NCBI RefSeq assembly: GCF_040218065.1
Contig: NZ_JAVJQE010000005.1
Span: 310,001 to 374,000, forward strand
Source: Marivibrio sp040218065
GTDB lineage: Bacteria; Pseudomonadota; Alphaproteobacteria; UBA8366; Aestuariispiraceae
Length of the DNA stretch: 64,000 nucleotides
Direction: 5' to 3'
Positions within the stretch are counted from its first letter, which is position 1, and every line of letters starts with the position of its first letter. Made by a program: the position numbers and the translations under genes. The notes beneath the pieces are model-generated. The model was given only the letters and a program-made list of their open reading frames with translations, was not told where the DNA came from and did no database searches. Shown piece after piece: positions 29,511 to 37,151 of this stretch.

Positions 29511-29740
29511 AACGCCCCTTCTGTCGAAAACCTGAGAGTGTCGCCCGACCCCGCGTCAGCCTGCGCGCGGGTCGGGTTTTCCCCGTCGGTGGAGCGCCGC
29601 CAGACGGCGGCGCCCGCTTTCCAGAACGCCCGAAATGCGCTGTCGCGGTCCTTTCGCCTGAGAGATTCCGGGGCGGTTGCTCCTTCGGCGGCGTCTGCGG
29701 CCGCCCGGCATTCGGGCGGTCCGACGCTCTCTCCCTCGAC
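29511..29740 (-). promoter_or_regulatory. Tandem glycine riboswitch
   Basis: Read on the minus strand, the first aptamer shows GGGAGAGAGC, GCCGAAGGAGCAACC and ATCTCTCAGGCGAAAGGACC. The second shows CACCGACGGGGAAA, then CTCTCAGGTTTTCGACAG and AGGGG. These are the conserved blocks of the two-aptamer glycine riboswitch. It lies upstream of gcvT, so glycine should switch on its own breakdown. The boundaries are approximate. Confidence 0.9.
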
Positions 29741-29863
29741 GGCGGCGCGGGCTATGTCGCCGCCAAGGCTACACGAGGCGGCGGGCTAGTCAACGGGGCC
29801 GAACCGCAAATCGGCCCGGCGCGACGGCCGGGCCGAGTCTCCGGTCTCCGCCGCCAGCGCGGA

Positions 29864-30346
29864 TCACTGCAACAGGCTGCGCAGCATCCAGGCGGTCTTC
29901 TCGTGCAACTGCATGCGCTGGGTCAGGAGATCCGCCGTCGGCTCGTCGCCGGCCTTCTCCGCGGCGGGGAAGACCTCGCGGGCCGTGCGGGCGACGGTCT
30001 CATGGCCCTTCACAAGCTGACGGATCATGTCCTGCGCCGTCGGCACGCCGGTCTCCTCTTCGATCGAGGTCAGCTCGGCGAACGCCTTGTAGGAACCCGG
30101 CGCATAGGCGCCCAGCGCGCGGATGCGCTCGGCCACCTCGTCGACCGCGGTCGACAGTTCGGTGTACTGCTCCTCGAACATGGCGTGCAGCGTGTGGAAC
30201 ATCGGGCCGGTGACGTTCCAGTGGAAATTGTGCGTCTTGACGTAAAGCGTGTAGCTGTCGGCCAGCACGCGCGCCAGACCGTGCGCGATTTCCTGGCGCC
30301 CGTCCGCGTCGATTCCGATGTCGATGTCCGTCTCCAATTGGGCCAT
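29864..30346 (-). CDS. dps: Dps family DNA-binding ferritin-like protein
   Basis: 160 residues from ATG at 30346, with AAGGAG 9 bp upstream. The dinuclear ferroxidase site residues are in THNFHWNVTGPMFHTLHAMF and EEQYTEL...DEVAERIRALG. Dps forms dodecamers that oxidise and store iron and protect DNA. The promoter region carries a palindrome like an iron control element, which fits iron or peroxide control. Confidence 0.93.
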   Translation of the reverse strand: MAQLETDIDIGIDADGRQEIAHGLARVLADSYTLYVKTHNFHWNVTGPMFHTLHAMFEEQYTELSTAVDEVAERIRALGAYAPGSYKAFAELTSIEEETGVPTAQDMIRQLVKGHETVARTAREVFPAAEKAGDEPTADLLTQRMQLHEKTAWMLRSLLQ

Positions 30347-30427
30347 TACGGGTCTCCTTATCATCCGATGGTTAGATCTGCGTCGATATCGGCCGAAAGG
30401 TCGCCTCTATCGTCCTCTCTAGTTTGA

Positions 30428-30455
30428 TAGATAAACTTTAAATCAGGAGGTTCAA
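30428..30455 (-). promoter_or_regulatory. Candidate dps promoter
   Basis: On the minus strand TTGAAC (30455-30450) and TATCTA (30433-30428) are separated by 16 bp in an AT-rich stretch, about 80 bp before the dps ATG. Confidence 0.4.
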
Positions 30456-30460
30456 GCAGT

Positions 30461-30479
30461 TTTTGGAATAATTCTAAAA
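30461..30479. promoter_or_regulatory. Irr/ICE-like palindrome upstream of dps
   Basis: TTTTGGAATAATTCTAAAA is a near-perfect palindrome resembling the rhizobial/alphaproteobacterial iron control element (TTTAGAA-N3-TTCTAAA). It lies just upstream of the candidate dps promoter. Confidence 0.5.
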
Positions 30480-30494
30480 AAGAATTCGGATACG

Positions 30495-30546
30495 AAAACG
30501 CCCCCGAACCCCGATCGCTGCGCAACCGGTCTCCGGGGGCGGTTTT
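30495..30546 (-). terminator. Terminator downstream of the small HTH gene
   Basis: AAAACGCCCCCG (30495-30506) pairs with CGGGGGCGGTTTT (30534-30546) with one bulge; the minus-strand transcript ends in a T-rich arm. It separates the HTH gene from the dps promoter. Confidence 0.65.
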
Positions 30547-30584
30547 CAATCCGCTCGGGCCGCGCCGCGGCGCAGCGCGGCGCC

Positions 30585-30902
30585 TCAGGCCGCGGCGCGA
30601 ACTTCGGCGAGCGCCGGCGTGGCGGGGCCGAACAACGCCTCATGCGCCTTCGGGTCGTAGAACTTCAGGCACAGCGCCGCGAAATCAGGCGCCGACATCG
30701 CGAACTGGCGCGCGAAGCTGAGGTAAAGGCTGGACGGGATCGGGCGTCGGCCGGCCTCGACCTCCTCAATCCAGCGGGCGGAGGGGGCGCCGACCTGTTC
30801 GGCCAACTCGGCCGGGGTCAACATTTGATCGCGACGCAGGCCGGTCAGCCAGCGACCGCCGTCGATCCAGGGGCTGCGGGTCTCCATCATATCGGTCGTC
30901 AT
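30585..30902 (-). CDS. Small helix-turn-helix (XRE-like) protein
   Basis: 105 residues from ATG at 30902 (GGAAGAAGAG upstream); ATG at 30914 is an alternative. One HTH domain, LTPAELAEQVGAPSARWIEE...RPIPSSLYLSFARQFAM. The C-terminal tail is LKFYDPKAHEALFGPATP. It is probably a DNA-binding regulator of unknown target. It has its own terminator before dps, and a PhaR-like palindrome lies about 170 bp upstream. Confidence 0.7.
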   Translation of the reverse strand: MTTDMMETRSPWIDGGRWLTGLRRDQMLTPAELAEQVGAPSARWIEEVEAGRRPIPSSLYLSFARQFAMSAPDFAALCLKFYDPKAHEALFGPATPALAEVRAAA

Positions 30903-31244
30903 CTCTTCTTCCATCCTTCGATCTTGCGCCGCGTCGTCCCGATCGTCGGGGCGCGGTCGTCTAGGCCAAACACGTCGACGGCGGCTTTTCCCAAACCGCA
31001 GCCGCACCGCGAATGTAACCGGGCTTAACGGGCGACCGGCGCGACGCGCCGCGTCTCTAACCGTCACATTATTGCAATGCAGCATAAGCGGTCGTGCAAA
31101 CTCCGAAGGCCAGCCATGCATATGCCGAAAGGCTGCTTAGGGTCTGCATGCGCGCCCGTCATATCTGGATACGCAGGGCGGCAATGTCCGGATCATTCCT
31201 AGGGTTGACCGGGCGACCGGCTTCGCGCTCTGCTGATCGTCGCG
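30903..31244. other. Intergenic region between divergent genes
   Basis: 342 bp between the HTH gene and the divergent membrane-protein gene. No convincing gene is seen. It is less GC-rich than its neighbours around 31060-31130 and holds the palindrome listed at 31070. Confidence 0.5.
31070..31084. promoter_or_regulatory. PhaR/AniA-like palindrome
   Basis: On the minus strand TGCTGCATTGCAATA matches 13 of 15 positions of the TGCTGCA-N-TGCAGCA pattern bound by PhaR/AniA-type regulators of polyhydroxybutyrate metabolism. No PHB gene is in the window, so its meaning is open. Confidence 0.3.
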
Positions 31245-32207
31245 ATGATCATCAACCGAGAGCCCGAGCCCGCTCATTGGCGGGAGGTCGGCGGGGGCGG
31301 CAGGCCGCCGCCGGGCCTGGGTTTGCGCCTCGCCGCGCCGCTCGCGATGGCGGGGCTGGCTTGGATCGTCGCCTATTTCGCCTTCGACTGGTGGATCGCC
31401 AAGCGCATTGCGCTCGGGCCGGCCGGTCCGATGTTGGGCGATTACGTTCACGCCGACACCGCGGGCGCCTTGGCGGCCTGGACGGCGGGTGCGGTCGCGC
31501 TTCTCGGCCTGATGAGCGACCGGCGCTGCCTCGCCTGGACGCGCAGCTTCGCCTGGCCGGTGCTGACCGCGGCGCGCCGCCGGGGGCTGGCGGCGGCGGC
31601 GCGGGACGTGGCGGCCGTCACGCTCGTCTGTCTGGTGATCTTCGCGATGGAGGTCGTGTGGCTAAAACGTCTGCTGGCCGCGGAGGCGGAGGCGATCGTC
31701 GCCTTCGTTCCCTGCGCCGAAGGCTACGCCTGCGCCCAGGCCTACCGCGGCTATTTCGACGCATTGGGCGGGCCGGTCGGCTTGTTCCTCGCCGTCCACG
31801 TGGCCTTGTTCGCACTCTTGGGCCTCGTGATCGGCTGGCGCGCGCGCCGCTCGGAGGCCTTGGCCGGGCTGTTCTTCTCCACCCCGCACGGGATCTTCCT
31901 GTTCCACCGGCTCGACGCTTTCGCGGTGGTGTTGCTGGCGCAGGTGAGCCTGCTGATCGCGCTCGACGTCAACATGGAGCGTGCGGTCATGCTGCATGCG
32001 GACCGGTTGCTCAGCACGGCCGACAGCGCGACGCCGACATTGTCGGCGATGTTCGCGGGCCTGGGGGACAACCCGCTGTTCGCGGGCGTCTTCCTGAGCG
32101 GGCTGATCTGCGCGCTGGGGGCGTACGCCGGCGCTTTCGTGCGCCTCGCCTCGCCGTTTCACTCGTTGTTGGAGGCCCAACGGGCGATGGCGCGCCTGAA
32201 AATGTGA
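31245..32207 (+). CDS. Hypothetical polytopic membrane protein
   Basis: 320 residues with about seven hydrophobic segments, for example APLAMAGLAWIVAYFAF, VAAVTLVCLVIFAMEVVW, LFLAVHVALFALLGLVIGW, and a final GVFLSGLICALGAYAGAFV. A periplasmic or cytoplasmic loop has two cysteines (VPCAEGYACAQAY). No family is recognised. It starts at an ATG within TCGCGATGATCATC, without a strong ribosome-binding site. It is divergent from the HTH gene. Confidence 0.7.
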   Translation: MIINREPEPAHWREVGGGGRPPPGLGLRLAAPLAMAGLAWIVAYFAFDWWIAKRIALGPAGPMLGDYVHADTAGALAAWTAGAVALLGLMSDRRCLAWTRSFAWPVLTAARRRGLAAAARDVAAVTLVCLVIFAMEVVWLKRLLAAEAEAIVAFVPCAEGYACAQAYRGYFDALGGPVGLFLAVHVALFALLGLVIGWRARRSEALAGLFFSTPHGIFLFHRLDAFAVVLLAQVSLLIALDVNMERAVMLHADRLLSTADSATPTLSAMFAGLGDNPLFAGVFLSGLICALGAYAGAFVRLASPFHSLLEAQRAMARLKM

Positions 32208-32325
32208 GCGGCGCGTGACCTGTTTGTGAGCGGCGCCCCCTCGCGTTCGCCGGCCGAAACCCTTACCCTGATGACGACCGCAACCATCGGGCGCGGCCGC
32301 GGCGCCGGCGCCGGGAGAGCAGACC

Positions 32326-33729
32326 ATGCAGGGACAAACCGATCCGCGCGGCGCGCCGCTCAGCACCGCCGATCCGGAGAACGTCGCGGCGTTGGAGCGC
32401 GCGCACGCCATGGCCCTCGGCTTCGAAGGGGATCCGATCGCGGAGATCGACGCCGCGCTGGCGCGCTCTCCCGACTTCGTGATGGGCTGGCTGTTCAAGG
32501 CCGGCATGCTGACCCAGGCCATGGAGACCCGCGTCTACCGACCGATGAAGGCCGCGCTGGAGCGCGCCGAGGCGCTCGTCGCGCGCGCCAACGAGCGCGA
32601 ACGGGGCCATATGGCCGCCGTGCGCGCCTGGGTCGACGGCGATTTCAGCCGCGCCTGCGCAGAATGGGACCGCGTGCTGGTCGATCATCCGCGCGATCTC
32701 CTCGCCCTCCAACTGGCCCACCTCTCGGACGTGCTGTTGGGCGATACGGTCAATCAGCGCGACCGCATCGCCCGCGTTCTGCCGGAATGGCACGAGGGCG
32801 CGCCCGGCTACGGCTGGGTTCTCGGCTTCTACGCCTTCGGGCTTGAGGAGAACCGCGACTTCGGCCGGGCCGAGGAGATGGGCCGGCGCGCCGTCGCCCT
32901 TAATCCCAAAGACGCCTACGCGATCCACGCGGTCGCGCACGTCCATGAGATGACCGGCAGGCAGGAGGGCGGGATCTGGTGGATGACCAGCCGCCGGGAC
33001 GACTGGGAGCACGGCAATTTCGCCAATCACCTGTGGTGGCACCTGTCGCTGTTCCATCTGGACGTCGGCGAGATCGACCGGGTGTTCGATATCTACGACC
33101 GGTATTTGCGCGGCGGTCCGGGCGCCGAAAACAAGTATCAGGAGCTGGATTCGGCCGCGCTCCTCTGGCGCCTTGCGCTGTACGGCGAGGACGTCGGCCC
33201 GCGTTGGTCGGAATTGTCCGAGAAATGGGCGCCCTCGGCGACCGACAGTCTCTACGCCTTCAACGACGTGCATGCGATGATGACCTTCGTCGCCGACGGG
33301 CGGGACGATCTGGCGGAGGAGGTGTTGACCGCGGCCGAACGACATGTTCAGGGCGGCGCGGACGACAACGTCGCCATGACCCGCGAGGTGGGGCTGCCGT
33401 TCTGCCGCGCGCAACAGGCTTTCGCGCGCGGCGACTACGACGAGGCCGTGGAGCGCCTGCTGCCGATTCGCTACGAGACCCACAAGCTGGGGGGCAGTCA
33501 CGCGCAGCGCGACGTGATCGCCCTGACGCTGATCGAAGCGGCCCTGCGCGCGGGGCGCTTCGCGCAGGCGCGGGCGTTGTTGAACGAACGCCTCGCCCTC
33601 AAGCCGACGAGTCCGCAGAATTGGCGCATGCTGGCGCGCGCCCGGGACGGACTGGGCGACGGCGCCGGCGCGCGCAAGGCGCGGGCGCGGGCGACGAGCC
33701 TTTTCTCGGACGGCGTCGGCGCCGCCTAG
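32326..33729 (+). CDS. Tetratricopeptide repeat protein, TTC38-like
   Basis: 467 residues of helical repeats; clear TPR-like units occur around residues 185-235 (RAEEMGRRAVALNPKDAYAI) and 375-430. The HAVAHVHEMTGRQEGGIWWM and HLWWHLSLFHLDVGE segments are characteristic of the TTC38 group found from bacteria to animals. Its function is not established; the conserved histidines suggest more than a scaffold. It stands alone, converging with the response regulator gene. Confidence 0.85.
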   Translation: MQGQTDPRGAPLSTADPENVAALERAHAMALGFEGDPIAEIDAALARSPDFVMGWLFKAGMLTQAMETRVYRPMKAALERAEALVARANERERGHMAAVRAWVDGDFSRACAEWDRVLVDHPRDLLALQLAHLSDVLLGDTVNQRDRIARVLPEWHEGAPGYGWVLGFYAFGLEENRDFGRAEEMGRRAVALNPKDAYAIHAVAHVHEMTGRQEGGIWWMTSRRDDWEHGNFANHLWWHLSLFHLDVGEIDRVFDIYDRYLRGGPGAENKYQELDSAALLWRLALYGEDVGPRWSELSEKWAPSATDSLYAFNDVHAMMTFVADGRDDLAEEVLTAAERHVQGGADDNVAMTREVGLPFCRAQQAFARGDYDEAVERLLPIRYETHKLGGSHAQRDVIALTLIEAALRAGRFAQARALLNERLALKPTSPQNWRMLARARDGLGDGAGARKARARATSLFSDGVGAA

Positions 33730-33751
33730 GCCGCGCCGGTCGGGTTCGCGC

Positions 33752-34252
33752 TCAATCCGCCGCGTCGGCGTCCAGCGCGCGGCGGCGCCGGTCGTCCTCG
33801 TTCGCGGCGCGCCGGCGCCGGTCCGGGCCGGCGTAGCGTCCGAGCCGCACGAAGGGGCGCGGCGCCTCGACGATTGAACGGATGCGGCTGCTGACGCCGC
33901 GCGCCGTCGCCGGCTTGGCCAGAAACTCGGTCACGCCGGCGTCGCGCGCCTCGACGATGCGGTGGCGCTCTGTGTGGCCGGTCAGCATGATAATCGGGAC
34001 CGTCGGATCGCCGCCGCCGCCGCAGGCGCGGAGGCGCCGCACGAAGTCCAGCCCGTCCATCGGCTCCGTCATCCAGTCCGAGATGACGATGTCGACCTCG
34101 TTCTCGGCGACGGCGACCAGCCCGTCCGTTCCGTTCGCCGCCTCCACCACACGCCCCGCCCCGAGATCGGCCAGAAGATCGCGGATCAGCCGTTGCATGG
34201 GGCTGTCCTCCACGACCAGAAGGAACGTCATGCGGGAGAGGTCGAGCGCCAT
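33752..34252 (-). CDS. Single-domain response regulator (CheY-like)
   Basis: 166 residues: one receiver domain with acidic pair E15/D16, phosphorylation site D59 (VISDWMTEPMDG), the threonine in IIMLTGH and the lysine in FLAKPA. The tail is Arg/Asp-rich (GPDRRRRAANEDDRRRRALD) with no output domain, so it probably acts by protein contact. No partner kinase is nearby. Confidence 0.88.
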   Translation of the reverse strand: MALDLSRMTFLLVVEDSPMQRLIRDLLADLGAGRVVEAANGTDGLVAVAENEVDIVISDWMTEPMDGLDFVRRLRACGGGGDPTVPIIMLTGHTERHRIVEARDAGVTEFLAKPATARGVSSRIRSIVEAPRPFVRLGRYAGPDRRRRAANEDDRRRRALDADAAD

Positions 34253-34500
34253 GAGGTTCGGCTGTCCTTACAATCGCTGCGGCGCCTGCGCGCCCGGCGC
34301 GTACGGCGCCTTGGAGGCGGGCCTTCCGCATTAGTGTGCGGTTGAAGTCGTAAAGAAAAGGTTTCCGCGTCGCGCCCGGAATGCGCTCCGATAAATCGAT
34401 CGGCTGCGCGCCCGGCTTGCCGCCCGGGGCGAAACGCGCTACCCGTGCGCCGGTTTTTCGGGGCCTCCGGGCCGCTTTCTTTCGATTGGGGCGACGAGCC

Positions 34501-35676
34501 ATGCGCGGGGACGCGTCGAAATCCCTGCTGCCCGACGGGCTGCGGGACGTGCTGCCGCCGGATGCGGCGCACGAGGCCGCAACGGTGGGCGGCCTGATCG
34601 CGCGCTTTGAGGCCGAGGGCTATCAGCGCGTCGAGCCGCCTCTGGTGGAGTTCGAGGACAGCCTGTTGGACGGGCCGGGCGCGGCCGTCGCTCCGTCGAC
34701 CTTCCGTCTGATGGATCCGGTCAGCCAGCGCATGATGGGCGTGCGCGCCGATATGACGGTGCAGGTGGCGCGCATCGCGACCAGCAGGCTCGCCCGGCAG
34801 GCGCGTCCGGTGCGCCTGTGTTACGCCGGCCCGACGCTGCGCGTGCGCGGCCAGCAGCTGCGCCCCGAGCGTCAGGTGACCCAGGCCGGCTGCGAACTGA
34901 TCGGGTCCGACGCGGCCGAGGCCGACGCCGAGGCGATCGCTCTGGCCGCGAACGCGCTTGCGGCGGTCGGGTTGAAGCGGCTTTCGGTCGATATCGCGCT
35001 GCCGACCTTGGCGCCGGCGTTGTTCGAGACGCTGGGTCTCGACGCCGAGACGCGCGCGGCCGCTCGCTCGGCGTTGGACCGGCGCGACGCCGCCGCCGTG
35101 CGCGACCTGGGCGGCGAAGCGGCGCGGGTGCTGGGCGCGTTGCTTGACGCGTCGGGCCGCGCCGGGCCGGCGCTTGAGGGATTGCAAGCGCTCGGCCTGC
35201 CTTCGTCGACGGCCGGGGAGATCGATCGTCTGTCCGCCGTGCTGCCGCGCCTCGCCGAGGCTGCGCCGGACCTCTCGGTGACCGTCGATGCGGTCGAGCA
35301 TCGCGGTTTCGAGTATCAGACGGGTCTCAGCTTCACCTTGTTCGCGAAGGGCGTGCGCGGGGAGCTCGGGCGCGGCGGGCGCTACGCCGCCGGGGCCGGC
35401 CCGGACAAGGCCGGCGAAGCGGCGACCGGGTTTTCCTTGTATCTCGATTCGGTGATGCGCGGCGCGCCGGCGCCTAAGCCGGCCGCGCGCTGCTTTCTGC
35501 CGACGGCGTCGGCGCTGGAGGTCGGCCCCCGGCTTCGGGCGGCCGGCTGGATCACGGTGGCGGGCCTCGATGCGGGGTCGGACGAGGATCCGGCGCGGCA
35601 GGCGCGCCGGCTTGGATGCACCCATTACCTGGACCCAGAGGACGGCCCCGGCGGCGAGCCGCGCGCCCTGGGTTGA
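34501..35676 (+). CDS. hisZ: ATP phosphoribosyltransferase regulatory subunit
   Basis: 391 residues from ATG at 34501; an in-frame ATG at 34381 would add an arginine-rich, atypical leader. The protein has the HisRS-like fold: LLPDGLRDVLPPDAAHEA at the N-terminus, YAGPTLRVRGQQLRPERQ and QAGCELIG in the core, RGFEYQTGLSFTLF near the C-terminus. HisZ activates the short form of HisG in histidine synthesis; hisG is not in the window. It is upstream of purA but separated by a terminator. Confidence 0.9.
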   Translation: MRGDASKSLLPDGLRDVLPPDAAHEAATVGGLIARFEAEGYQRVEPPLVEFEDSLLDGPGAAVAPSTFRLMDPVSQRMMGVRADMTVQVARIATSRLARQARPVRLCYAGPTLRVRGQQLRPERQVTQAGCELIGSDAAEADAEAIALAANALAAVGLKRLSVDIALPTLAPALFETLGLDAETRAAARSALDRRDAAAVRDLGGEAARVLGALLDASGRAGPALEGLQALGLPSSTAGEIDRLSAVLPRLAEAAPDLSVTVDAVEHRGFEYQTGLSFTLFAKGVRGELGRGGRYAAGAGPDKAGEAATGFSLYLDSVMRGAPAPKPAARCFLPTASALEVGPRLRAAGWITVAGLDAGSDEDPARQARRLGCTHYLDPEDGPGGEPRALG

Positions 35677-35697
35677 GCGAGCGCGCGAACCAGACCC

Positions 35698-35718
35698 GGC
35701 GCGGCCCGCGCCTTTTTT
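35698..35718 (+). terminator. Terminator between hisZ and purA
   Basis: GGCGC (35698-35702) and GCGCC (35708-35712) with a 5-nt loop, followed by TTTTTT. The stem is short, so termination may be partial. Confidence 0.55.
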
Positions 35719-35742
35719 GAGAGAGATGAAGGACGATCCGGT

Positions 35743-37035
35743 ATGACCAACGTGGTGGTGATCGGCGCCCAATGGGGCGATGAGGGCAAGGGCAAGATCG
35801 TCGATTGGCTGTCGGAGCGCGCGGACATCGTCGTGCGCTATCAAGGCGGCCACAACGCCGGCCACACGCTCGTGATTGGCGAGAAGACCTTCAAGCTGAG
35901 CCTGCTGCCGTCCGGCGTCGTGCGGCCGGGCAAGCTGGGCGTCATCGGCAACGGCGTCGTGATCGATCCGTGGGCCTTGGTCGAGGAAATGGAGCGCATC
36001 CGCGCGCAAGGCGTCGAGATCGACCCGTCGAGCCTGGTGATCGCGGAAAACGCGGCGCTGATCCTGCCGGTGCACCGGGCGCTCGACCGCGCGCGCGAGG
36101 CGGCGCGCGGCGCCGGCAAGATCGGCACCACCGGCCGCGGCATCGGCCCCGCCTACGAGGACAAGGTCGGCCGGCGCGCAGTGCGCGTGTGCGATCTGGC
36201 CGACCCGGCGCTGTTGCGCCAGCGCGTGGCGGATTTGCTGGTCCACCACAACGCCCTGCTCAAGGGCCTGGGCGACCAGCCTGTTTCGGCCGACGATCTG
36301 GCGGCCGAGCTGGAATCGATCGCGCCGCAGATCCTGCCCTACGCCGGCGTCGCCTGGCAGGTGTTGAACGAGGCGCGCCGCGCGGGCAAGCGGGTGCTCT
36401 TCGAAGGCGCGCAGGGCGTGATGCTGGACGTCGACCACGGGACCTACCCGTTCGTCACCTCGTCGAACACCGGTCCGGGCCAGGCGGCCTCCGGCAGCGG
36501 CGCGGGGCCGAAGTCGATCGGCTACGTGCTCGGCATCACCAAGGCTTACACGACCCGCGTCGGCAGCGGTCCGTTCCCGACTGAGCTGGACGACGAGATC
36601 GGCCGCACCCTGGGCGAACGGGGCCGAGAGTTCGGCACCGTCACCGGCCGGGCGCGGCGCTGCGGCTGGTTCGACGCGGTGCTGGTGCGCCAGGCGATGA
36701 AGGTGGCCGGCGTCGACGGGATCGCGCTCACCAAGCTCGACGTGCTCGACGGGTTGGAGGAGATCAAGATCTGCATCGGCTATGAGATCGACGGCATGAC
36801 CTACGATCACCTGCCCGCCTCCCAGGCGCTGCAGGCGCGCGCGACGCCGGTCTACGAAACCATGGCCGGCTGGAAGGAGAGCACCTACGGCGCGCGGCGG
36901 TGGGCCGATCTGCCCGCAACGGCGATCAAGTACATCCGGCGCATCGAGGAGCTGATCGACACCCCGGTCGCGCTACTCTCGACCAGCCCGGAGCGCGACG
37001 ACACGATCCGCGTTCGCGACCCGTTCGAGGATTGA
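35743..37035 (+). CDS. purA: Adenylosuccinate synthetase
   Basis: 430 residues, normal length. The GTP-binding/catalytic N-terminus (GAQWGDEGKGKIVDWL, GHNAGHT), the TTGRGIGPAYEDK loop and the FEGAQGVMLDVDHGTYPFVT region are all intact. It joins IMP and aspartate, with GTP hydrolysis, on the way to AMP. Confidence 0.97.
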   Translation: MTNVVVIGAQWGDEGKGKIVDWLSERADIVVRYQGGHNAGHTLVIGEKTFKLSLLPSGVVRPGKLGVIGNGVVIDPWALVEEMERIRAQGVEIDPSSLVIAENAALILPVHRALDRAREAARGAGKIGTTGRGIGPAYEDKVGRRAVRVCDLADPALLRQRVADLLVHHNALLKGLGDQPVSADDLAAELESIAPQILPYAGVAWQVLNEARRAGKRVLFEGAQGVMLDVDHGTYPFVTSSNTGPGQAASGSGAGPKSIGYVLGITKAYTTRVGSGPFPTELDDEIGRTLGERGREFGTVTGRARRCGWFDAVLVRQAMKVAGVDGIALTKLDVLDGLEEIKICIGYEIDGMTYDHLPASQALQARATPVYETMAGWKESTYGARRWADLPATAIKYIRRIEELIDTPVALLSTSPERDDTIRVRDPFED

Positions 37036-37151
37036 GCGCCGCTTGGCGCGCCGCTGCTGGCCACTGCGCAGAATCATGCTAGCCTCGGTGCGGTAACGGT
37101 GCGTCCGGCGGCGGGGTCGAGCGGGCGCTTCAGCCATGGGAACCAGGCGGC

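Noticed and set aside
34228..36810. 860-codon minus-strand open frame
   Set aside because: Antisense to hisZ and purA, both well supported.
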